Positions 1-4,752 of a DNA stretch of 6,617 nt are shown here, piece by piece. The DNA comes from Desulfobacterales bacterium (GTDB lineage: Bacteria > Desulfobacterota > DSM-4660 > Desulfatiglandales > Desulfatiglandaceae), in NCBI GenBank assembly GCA_021107495.1, contig JAIOSR010000091.1:1-6617 (forward strand). Reading direction: 5' to 3'. The notes beneath the pieces are model-generated. The model searched no databases. It worked only from the letters and a program-made list of their open reading frames with translations, and was not told the origin of the DNA. The position numbers were made by a program, and so were the translations under genes. Numbering within the stretch: position 1 is the first letter of the stretch; every line of letters begins with the position of its first letter.

Positions 1-46
1 CCTCATCATATGACTTCAACCAAGGCTTGCCGTCATAATCCCCCAT
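1..46 (-). CDS. AMP-dependent acyl-CoA synthetase, N-terminal fragment (partial)
   Basis: Only the first 15 codons lie in the window; the gene runs off the left edge. The minus strand reads MGDYDGKPWLKSYDE, which resembles the 'KPWLK-Y' opening of long-chain fatty-acid-CoA ligase and related AMP-binding enzymes, which activate carboxylic acids to acyl-CoA through an acyl-adenylate. Three consecutive ATG codons (52-50, 49-47, 46-44) follow a strong AAGGAGG (60-54). The third ATG has the best spacing, 7 nt, so I place the start at 46; starting at 52 would add two methionines. A degradative or acyl-CoA role would fit the crotonase gene elsewhere on this strand. The family call rests on very few residues. 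The Shine-Dalgarno and reading frame make a real gene start likely. Confidence 0.55.
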   Translation of the reverse strand, partial: MGDYDGKPWLKSYDE

Positions 47-165
47 CATCATTCCTCCTTTTTACGGAATTTGATATCCGGTTTCGCGTCACCGCCTGTT
101 TGTATAGCCCCCTATCTTTAATGTGCAATATCATATGGAAAAAGGCGGGAAAGGTCAAATTGCGG

Positions 166-206
166 CTAATTCCCTGGAAACATCATCATGTCAAAGTTGT
201 GTTTCC
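166..206 (-). promoter_or_regulatory. Candidate promoter and operator for the acyl-CoA synthetase gene
   Basis: On the minus strand a perfect -35 box TTGACA (194-189) is followed after 17 nt by a poor -10 match, AATTAG (171-166). An inverted repeat, GGAAACA (176-182) and TGTTTCC (200-206), brackets the -35 box, as a repressor operator would. The site lies about 120 bp upstream of the synthetase start. The weak -10 keeps confidence low. Confidence 0.33.
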
Positions 207-283
207 GTAGTAAGAATATATGCAATATTGATGGGTTAATTCCGGTATGCCCGGCTTTTACAAAGGCAGGGTTTAGAAAGAAA

Positions 284-366
284 GGGGGGACCGTTGGGCC
301 AAAGCGGTTCGGACACAGGAACTACTGCCACTGAACCTGCTTTTGTCAAAGCCCACGGTCCCCTCC
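284..366 (-). terminator. Long terminator-like hairpin downstream of the ComEA-like gene
   Basis: Arms GGGGACCGTTGGGC (286-299) and GCCCACGGTCCCC (351-363) pair with a single bulged T and extend by about two more pairs to 284/365. The apical part (300-350) is about 51 nt long and holds partly self-complementary CAGG/CCTG segments. Read on the minus strand, the stem begins about 25 nt after the ComEA-like stop codon and is followed by a pyrimidine tract, CTTTCTTTCT. This fits transcription termination for that gene. The long apex is atypical for a simple intrinsic terminator, so it could also be a structured RNA or a small repeat element. Confidence 0.45.
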
Positions 367-390
367 ATGGATTCACTCTAAGCTTTCAAC

Positions 391-672
391 TCATTCTACC
401 GTGATTTTGTCAGCATTCAGTTCGAATGTCTTTTGGCCGATCCCCTTAACCTTCGTGATATCTTCGGGTTTTTCAAATGGGCCGTTTTTTTCTCTATAGG
501 CCACAATCCGTTCCGCATATTTTTGACCTATCTTTTTGAGCTTAGTAAGCTCCGTTACTGAAGCCTTGTTTATGTTGACTTTATCCGCCTGCTCCGCCAA
601 TGCCACCGGAACCATTGCCATTACCACCGAAACAACGACTGCCAGTACGAAAAATCTTCTCACATTTTTCAT
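391..672 (-). CDS. Secreted ComEA-like helix-hairpin-helix protein
   Basis: This is a 93-residue protein with a Sec signal peptide: basic start MKNVRR, hydrophobic core at about 7-24, likely cleavage after ALA at 26. The mature part is one ComEA-type DNA-binding domain. It opens with the typical VNINKAS (32-38), followed by two helix-hairpin-helix motifs around KIGQKYAERIVAYREKNGPF (47-66) and KGIGQ (76-80). ComEA family members bind double-stranded DNA non-specifically outside the cytoplasmic membrane during uptake. This short form lacks the N-terminal region of full ComEA and stands alone, so a competence role is not shown. GGAGGT (684-679) lies 6 nt before the ATG at 672-670 but directly abuts the ATG at 678-676. 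I therefore chose 672, although the longer start (95 aa) is possible. Confidence 0.88.
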   Translation of the reverse strand: MKNVRRFFVLAVVVSVVMAMVPVALAEQADKVNINKASVTELTKLKKIGQKYAERIVAYREKNGPFEKPEDITKVKGIGQKTFELNADKITVE

Positions 673-678
673 CTTCAT

Positions 679-684
679 ACCTCC
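679..684 (-). promoter_or_regulatory. Ribosome binding site that decides the ComEA-like start
   Basis: GGAGGT on the minus strand has zero spacing to the first in-frame ATG (678) and 6 nt to the second ATG (672), which favours the second as the true start. Confidence 0.75.
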
Positions 685-728
685 ATGTTTTGGGTTTCAG
701 GGTCAACTTCCGCCTCCTAATGATTTGT

Positions 729-751
729 GTTGAAACCGGGCCCGGTTCAAC
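729..751. repeat. Near-perfect GC-rich inverted repeat upstream of the ComEA-like gene
   Basis: The core AACCGGGCCCGGTT (734-747) is a perfect 14-bp palindrome. Flanks GTTG (729-732) and CAAC (748-751) extend it with one extra A at 733. It lies 45-79 bp upstream of the ComEA-like start, where an operator or promoter would sit. The binding factor, if any, is unknown. Confidence 0.5.
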
Positions 752-777
752 TCACATTTACTCACACTCAAGTTACG

Positions 778-818
778 TGCCAAAATCCGGTTTTTCCCCG
801 CCGAATGTAATTTTGGCA
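778..818. repeat. Inverted repeat with 9-bp arms
   Basis: TGCCAAAAT (778-786) and ATTTTGGCA (810-818) are exact reverse complements separated by 23 nt. The site could be a hairpin in a ComEA leader transcript or a spaced operator. No T-run follows in either direction, so a terminator is unlikely. Confidence 0.4.
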
Positions 819-956
819 AACGCCTTCCCTGTAGCGTGTTCCTAAAACTCCTATTTTACAGTCGTTTCCGGACATCATCCCGAAATGGGCTTCTAATTGA
901 AATTCTGAGGATCCATTTAAGGAAAAGCGTCCTGATGGAAGGGGAAAATAGCTGAT

Positions 957-996
957 ATGCCCAAAAAAATGTGCACGTGCACATTTTTTTGGGCAT
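957..996. repeat. Perfect 40-bp palindrome, no spacer
   Basis: Two 20-nt arms meet at position 976/977 without a mismatch. From the outside each arm is ATGCCC, seven A, then TGTGCAC, mirrored by GTGCACA, seven T and GGGCAT. As RNA it would form a GC-rich tip around ACGT with an A/U stem and a T7 tract on either strand, which is the layout of a bidirectional intrinsic terminator. However, it lies upstream of both divergent genes, where no terminator is obviously needed. Alternatives are a dimeric-protein operator (core TGTGCACGTGCACA) or a cruciform-forming element. Confidence 0.8.
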
Positions 997-1100
997 TAGG
1001 CTTTTAATCATTCGGTCAGACATGGCTCATTTTAAATCATAATAGGCAACAATAACCTTTTAAACGAATCTTGAACTTACTTTATTGATAGAATTGTCCA

Positions 1101-1129
1101 TTGACTAAATTATAGTCACTTGATATATT
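1101..1129 (+). promoter_or_regulatory. Sigma-70-type promoter of the peptide cassette, with overlapping palindrome
   Basis: TTGACT (1101-1106, 5/6 match to consensus) is followed by a 17-bp spacer and TATATT (1124-1129, 5/6). This predicts a transcript start near 1136 and a leader of about 60 nt. The palindrome TGACTA-N5-TAGTCA (1102-1118) covers the -35 box and most of the spacer, a typical repressor position. A second, weaker pair, TTGATA (1085-1090) with AATTAT (1108-1113), overlaps it. Confidence 0.65.
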
Positions 1130-1195
1130 TTTGTTATATTAAATTTTTTTCGTTTTAAAGTTACAGGCAAAGCCGCCGATAATATATGATAAAGC

Positions 1196-1774
1196 ATGAT
1201 AAAAGAAGATCGGTTAATACTATACAAATCAAATAAGGTTCTATGGAACCCGGTAGGATTGGACGAGGAAGAAATCCTGATCGTTTATGAAGCGGATGAA
1301 ACAAAGATCTATATCATTTCCGGCGGAACCGGTGCGGCAATCTGGTCCCGGATAGACGGTAAGACCTCGGTTGAAGAAATTCAAAATGAAATGGCGGAGC
1401 ATGCCCGAATCAGCACAGAGGAAGCCTCGAAAATGCTGCGCCTTTTTCTTGCTGACCTGGAGGAAAATGATTTGATTCAAAAATCGCCTCCTTCGTCCAT
1501 GGCAGCCGAAACAGAGGACCCACCCATATCCTGGCCCAAAACCTTTTCGCCACCCGTGTTTTCTCCGTTTCACCCCGAGACGTTTGTTTCCTCGAATCTT
1601 GTGGCCCTGGGCTCGTTTCAGGGAGGGCAGAATAATGCAGGTGGATCAGGGTTGTGCACCGGCGGCCCGGGCGGCCTGAATGACGTGGGAGGCAGTGTAC
1701 CGTGTCATGCCGCCCCCGGGGAGGGCTACGGGTTTTTCAATTTTGGGTGGTTTGGAAATCCGTGTTCTTCTTAG
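1196..1774 (+). CDS. PqqD/RRE-domain protein with Gly/Cys/aromatic-rich tail; probable RiPP precursor fusion
   Basis: This 192-residue protein is about twice the usual PqqD length. Residues 1-95 form a PqqD-like RiPP recognition element: a strand-rich start, IYIISGGTGAAIWSRIDG (38-55), where PqqD proteins carry a similar 'Gly-x-x-Trp...Asp-Gly' pattern, then helices to NDLIQ. PqqD binds the leader peptide of a substrate and presents it to a radical SAM partner. Residues 96-130 are a Pro/Ser-rich linker. Residues 139-192 are low-complexity Gly/Asn/Pro with three cysteines (C154, C170, C190), an aromatic run GYGFFNFGWFGNP (177-189) and a Ser-Ser end. No separate precursor gene is visible, so I infer that the tail is the modified substrate. 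An upstream in-frame TAA (1190-1192) excludes a longer start. No clear Shine-Dalgarno precedes the ATG. The tail could instead be a structural extension. Confidence 0.8.
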   Translation: MIKEDRLILYKSNKVLWNPVGLDEEEILIVYEADETKIYIISGGTGAAIWSRIDGKTSVEEIQNEMAEHARISTEEASKMLRLFLADLEENDLIQKSPPSSMAAETEDPPISWPKTFSPPVFSPFHPETFVSSNLVALGSFQGGQNNAGGSGLCTGGPGGLNDVGGSVPCHAAPGEGYGFFNFGWFGNPCSS

Positions 1775-1797
1775 AGCAGAAGACAAAGCCCGATAAA

Positions 1798-3219
1798 ATG
1801 GGTCCAACAAATACAGGTTTTTACAAAGGCTTGAAACAGTTGGTTCCGATTCCCGACTGCAACAACCACAAATTTGCATTGATTAGGGGAACAAAAAGCG
1901 CCTTTTTGCTATCCAGCCAGTTCTATGAATTGCTCAAAAATCCGGTTCGTGAAGGAACCGAAACCCCTGCCCTGATAGCCCCTGAAGTAAATAGACTCAA
2001 GACACTCGGCTTCTGGCCTGAAAACATAATACGGCACGAGATATCCGAAAAGTATATCAGCATAAGTCTCCACCTCATTCACGGTTGCAATCTTGCCTGT
2101 ACCTACTGCAATGTGCAGCAGGGTACCTACGGAGAACCTCTTTCACTGATGGAGGACTCAACCGCTTATGCAGCCATAGATTATCTTGCACGTATACGTA
2201 ACGGAAGGTTTCCCAGGTTGATCTTTTATGGAGGAGAACCCCTTCTGAACTGGAAGGTCCTGACCCGTGCGGCCAAGAAAATGACATCACTTTTTCCCGA
2301 ACGGTCGATTGAAATTGTAACGAACGGGACCTTGATTGACCGTGAGCGCGCTCAATTTCTGGCTGACTATGATGTCTTCACAATTTTGAGCATGGACGGC
2401 CCGAAAGAGGTGCATGACCGAAACCGGCCGATGAAGACAGGGGAATCAAGTTATGAAAAGGCAAAGGAAGGCCTTGAGTATCTTAAGGAGGCGGGCGTGC
2501 GGTTTCAAATCCGCGCGACATGGGCCCCTCAATATGCCTGTTATGATGATGTACTGGTTCATTTGTGCGGGCTCGCAGGAAACAGTCGCCGGGTGACCCT
2601 GGCAATTGAATTTGATAAGGCCGGGACCAAAACCATTGAGGAATATAATGATATTTTGTCTGACAAATACCGGCAGGCTGAAGAGCGTAGGGCTGAACTG
2701 CCGAATACTATTTACCAGTATCTTGATCAGACATTGAGGGCGGATTGGGCCCCTGTTCCGCGTTGCGAGGCAGGTCATGCGGGATTTTCCATTACGCCCC
2801 AGGGCGATATATATCCCTGTCAGGTCTCGGTCAGCAAGAAAAAATTCAAACTCGGAAACGTCTGGGGCGGTATCAATGAACAAGGCAAAGAAAAGCAGAA
2901 AGAATTCCTCGAATCCTCATTTTCCATGTGTGAGCGATGCTGGGCTAACACGTATTGTTCAGGCCCATGCCGGTATGCCAAACCCCTCCCGGACAATTGG
3001 CCTTACTGTAAAACAGTCAAATTGCACATAATGGAAGCCCTGAAATTTATTGCCAGGACACCGTCCCGGGACCTGTTGATGACCTATCAACAGCCGGAGA
3101 TTTCAGGGGAACAGTTTAAGGCATTTGAACAAGGATGCGCATTAAGAGATATCCTTTGGAAACACAACCACCATATAAAACCCCTTTCCCTGTGCCCCCA
3201 AAACGGGATCAGCACATAA
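1798..3219 (+). CDS. Radical SAM/SPASM peptide-modifying enzyme
   Basis: This 473-residue protein is of the PqqE/anSME-like peptide maturase type. Residues 1-85 form an N-terminal region (for example KFALIRGTKSAFLLSSQFYELL) of the kind seen before the barrel in many peptide maturases, possibly its own recognition element. The radical SAM cluster motif is C97-x3-C101-x2-C104, with GGEPL at 145-149 and SMDGPKEVHD at 198-207. The SPASM domain is complete: C323-x12-G-x4-C341, then C378-x2-C381-x5-C387-x3-C391 and C404, able to bind two auxiliary [4Fe-4S] clusters. Such enzymes use SAM and an electron donor to form thioether or C-C links in peptides. The start at 1798 lies 23 nt after the preceding stop; a GTG at 1702 would overlap the precursor tail and add unrelated sequence. 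The 3' end overlaps the next gene by 85 nt. The family is clear; the product chemistry is unknown. Confidence 0.93.
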   Translation: MGPTNTGFYKGLKQLVPIPDCNNHKFALIRGTKSAFLLSSQFYELLKNPVREGTETPALIAPEVNRLKTLGFWPENIIRHEISEKYISISLHLIHGCNLACTYCNVQQGTYGEPLSLMEDSTAYAAIDYLARIRNGRFPRLIFYGGEPLLNWKVLTRAAKKMTSLFPERSIEIVTNGTLIDRERAQFLADYDVFTILSMDGPKEVHDRNRPMKTGESSYEKAKEGLEYLKEAGVRFQIRATWAPQYACYDDVLVHLCGLAGNSRRVTLAIEFDKAGTKTIEEYNDILSDKYRQAEERRAELPNTIYQYLDQTLRADWAPVPRCEAGHAGFSITPQGDIYPCQVSVSKKKFKLGNVWGGINEQGKEKQKEFLESSFSMCERCWANTYCSGPCRYAKPLPDNWPYCKTVKLHIMEALKFIARTPSRDLLMTYQQPEISGEQFKAFEQGCALRDILWKHNHHIKPLSLCPQNGIST

Positions 3220-4025
3220 AAGAGTTTGGGTTTTTCCTGTCCGGCGAGGCCCTGATAATGAGAACGAACCGGCCGGAAATGGCGGAGATCCTCTCTTATT
3301 ATCTGGCATTGCCCTCCCTTGTTGATCCTTCAGAACTAAAGGGCAGGAGCCCCCACTTTTTCGAACTGTTTGTTCGGGAACCTATAAAGGAAGACAATGC
3401 TGAATCCATATCTTCAAGCCTGGTTGAGGCGATACACAAACTCGCAGTAGCGTTGAATCACAGGTTCCTTTTTATCCATGGTTGTGCGTTTTCACATAAA
3501 AACGAGACGACAATCTTTTGCGGCGCGAGCGGGTCCGGCAAAACCACACTTTCCATAGTGGCCGATCATCTCGGGTATCCTGTGCTTGGTGAAGACATTG
3601 TTGTAGTTGACTGGAAAGAGAGAAGCGTCTACCCCATTCTGATACCTTTTAAGCCAAGACCCTTTACAAGACGTTTACTTGAAAGATGGTATGTATCAAA
3701 AGATAAGACATGGGAAGAAAAGGCCCCTTTCAGACCCGTGAAGGTGGAGACCGGTCTGCCACTGCAAAGGCTTTTCTTTTCGGGTGCCGGAAAGCGATCA
3801 AACCTGGTTTCTATCTTTGAGTCAACCTTTGGACACGATGTGTTAGAGCCGGATATTCTGGCCCGGCAGATCGCGCGGTCTCTGTCCGATTGCAGGATCA
3901 AAAGATGTCCCAGGGTGAGGATCCCACCTGAAATCAGTGAAGCTGAGATGTCAGAGGTGTTCAGGATATGGATGGAATCAACAAAAATGGAATGTCCGAA
4001 GGAGATCTTCGGAAAATCATCCTGA
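3135..4025 (+). CDS. HprK-like P-loop kinase of the peptide cassette
   Basis: This 296-residue protein has an HPr-kinase-type ATP-binding core. The Walker A motif is GASGSGKT (130-137). FIHGCAF (113-119) lies just before it, and its H115 sits where HprK has its conserved His. GEDIVVVD (152-159) sits where HprK carries its catalytic acidic pair (ADD). The N-terminal domain (about 29-110) is not HPr-specific. Related HprK-like proteins occur in peptide clusters, and those of some lasso-peptide systems phosphorylate a C-terminal serine. The neighbouring precursor-like tail ends in Ser-Ser. The ATG at 3135 overlaps the radical SAM gene by 85 nt. Its nearest AAGG abuts the ATG, and the GTG at 3192 or ATG at 3258 are alternatives. 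Similarity to the family beginning near KEFGFFLSG (29-37) suggests the true start is upstream of 3219. The substrate is inferred only. Confidence 0.82.
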   Translation: MRIKRYPLETQPPYKTPFPVPPKRDQHIKEFGFFLSGEALIMRTNRPEMAEILSYYLALPSLVDPSELKGRSPHFFELFVREPIKEDNAESISSSLVEAIHKLAVALNHRFLFIHGCAFSHKNETTIFCGASGSGKTTLSIVADHLGYPVLGEDIVVVDWKERSVYPILIPFKPRPFTRRLLERWYVSKDKTWEEKAPFRPVKVETGLPLQRLFFSGAGKRSNLVSIFESTFGHDVLEPDILARQIARSLSDCRIKRCPRVRIPPEISEAEMSEVFRIWMESTKMECPKEIFGKSS

Positions 4026-4480
4026 GACATATTGAAAAGACACACGGGAACATCAAGCTTCGTGATTCGGATGATCCGGACGGCATAAGGTTGATACCTT
4101 TCAAGGGGACCAGCATGTTACCCGGTCTGAAGGAAGGTGATATCCTGGCTGTTTTGCCCCCCAAAGAAACTGCTCCGAAGGTCGGTGAAATCATATTGAC
4201 AGAAAAGGACGAAAAGGCGTTTATTGCCCACAGGGTCATCGGTTTTGACAGGAGCGGGACTTTCGCACGAACCCGCGGTGACAGCCGATTATTCAGAGAC
4301 AGGTTATGGCACCCACGATGCGCTTACGGCCTTGTGATTGCCGTGTTGCGCGACAACAGCCTTATGAGTGTCCCTCCTCCACCCGGCGTTATCAGAAGAT
4401 ATTTAATTATTGGCAAATTTATATTTTCCGCCATAGCAAGGCGTTTGACGGGTCGAAGACCGCTGGTCGCCCGCCATTGA
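3968..4480 (+). CDS. S26-type signal-peptidase-like protease, Ser/His (SipW/ER-type)
   Basis: This 170-residue protein carries the S24/S26 serine peptidase core. FKGTSMLPGLKEGDILAV (45-62) holds the nucleophile S49. AHRVIGF (87-93) holds H88 where bacterial signal peptidase I has its general-base lysine, and TRGDS (102-106) follows with D105. The Ser-His arrangement is typical of SipW, archaeal and ER signal peptidases. No N-terminal membrane anchor is visible. A hydrophobic/basic stretch near 142-158 could associate with the membrane. It is the last cassette gene and overlaps the kinase gene by 58 nt, with AGAGG (3953-3957) 10 nt before the ATG; a second ATG at 3992 lacks a ribosome binding site. 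I infer that it cleaves the modified tail from the PqqD-like part, or another pathway protein. Confidence 0.82.
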   Translation: MDGINKNGMSEGDLRKIILRHIEKTHGNIKLRDSDDPDGIRLIPFKGTSMLPGLKEGDILAVLPPKETAPKVGEIILTEKDEKAFIAHRVIGFDRSGTFARTRGDSRLFRDRLWHPRCAYGLVIAVLRDNSLMSVPPPPGVIRRYLIIGKFIFSAIARRLTGRRPLVARH

Positions 4481-4519
4481 TGGACTCATAAAAAGTCCAT
4501 CAATCCCGCAATATTTTTT
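4476..4519 (+). terminator. Hairpin and T-run at the end of the cassette
   Basis: ATTGATGGACT (4476-4486) and AGTCCATCAAT (4494-4504) form an 11-bp perfect stem with a 7-nt loop. The peptidase stop codon (4478-4480) lies inside the left arm. A TTTTTT run (4514-4519) follows after a 9-nt gap, longer than in a classical intrinsic terminator, so efficiency is uncertain. Confidence 0.6.
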
Positions 4520-4575
4520 GATAACGATTTTAGATCTCCGGTCCTGACAACCGTATCTTGATGAGATGAGATCTC

Positions 4576-4605
4576 GATTTTCCCGGAAGTGATGATGGGA
4601 AAATC
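4576..4605 (-). terminator. Hairpin downstream of the DUF3795-like gene
   Basis: GATTTTCCC (4576-4584) and GGGAAAATC (4597-4605) are exact reverse complements with a 12-nt loop. The element begins 9 nt after the TAA (4617-4615) that ends the extended DUF3795 frame, not after the amber codon. This fits the idea that the TAA was the original gene end. No T-run follows on the minus strand, so it may be an RNA-stabilising stem rather than a terminator. Confidence 0.4.
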
Positions 4606-4614
4606 AAATATCGC

Positions 4615-4752
4615 TTACAGTGATCCATCCAGCTCATCGGCAACGGGCGTTTTACATGATCTGCAACGTTGTGCACCTCTGAAAAGAGGTTTGCCGCACG
4701 ACGGGCAGTGATAGCGTGTGCATTCCGACCGCGCCCATTCCACACTGCCCTT
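4615..4752 (-). pseudogene. Zinc-ribbon C-terminus of the DUF3795-like gene, cut off by an in-frame amber codon
   Basis: Directly after the TAG at 4755-4753 the same frame stays open for 45 codons to a TAA (4617-4615). It begins KGSVEWARSEC and contains CPSCGKPLFRGAQRCRSC, a compact CX2C-x10-CX2C zinc ribbon, ending DELDGSL. A second zinc-binding unit is a natural ending for a Cys-rich DUF3795-like protein. The frame, composition and ribbon pattern are intact, so this looks like the original C-terminus. Either a single base change (for example GAG to TAG) truncated the gene recently, or the amber codon is read through, for example as pyrrolysine. No start codon with a ribosome binding site is apparent for independent translation. 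Confidence 0.75.

Larger units (their letters stand above)
685..1195. other. Divergent intergenic region, no gene seen
   Basis: About 510 bp separate the leftward ComEA-like gene from the rightward cassette. I see no credible coding frame or RNA gene. The ComEA-proximal part holds two inverted repeats and a pair of ACTCACA direct repeats (750-756 and 760-766, period 10 bp). The middle holds the 40-bp palindrome. From about 1020 onward the DNA is strongly AT-rich and carries the cassette promoter. Confidence 0.6.

Noticed and set aside
10..210. 66-codon plus-strand reading frame at the left edge
   Set aside because: It has no ribosome binding site or family-like sequence, and it overlaps the start, Shine-Dalgarno and probable promoter of the minus-strand synthetase gene.
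1702..1797. GTG at 1702 as the radical SAM start
   Set aside because: It would overlap the PqqD-like tail by 73 nt and add 32 residues (starting MSCRPRGG) without family character. The ATG at 1798 follows the previous stop by 23 nt.
1772..1834. Read-through of the TAG ending the PqqD-like gene, given the amber codon elsewhere in the window
   Set aside because: The frame continues for only 19 codons into ordinary-looking sequence that overlaps the radical SAM start, with no domain or motif. It appears to be a normal stop.
2446..2883. 145-codon minus-strand frame opposite the radical SAM gene
   Set aside because: It is antisense to the SPASM-coding region, which carries all expected cysteines; there is no independent support.
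4306..4491. Small plus-strand frame inside the peptidase gene
   Set aside because: It is a shadow in another frame of the peptidase, whose own motifs are clear.
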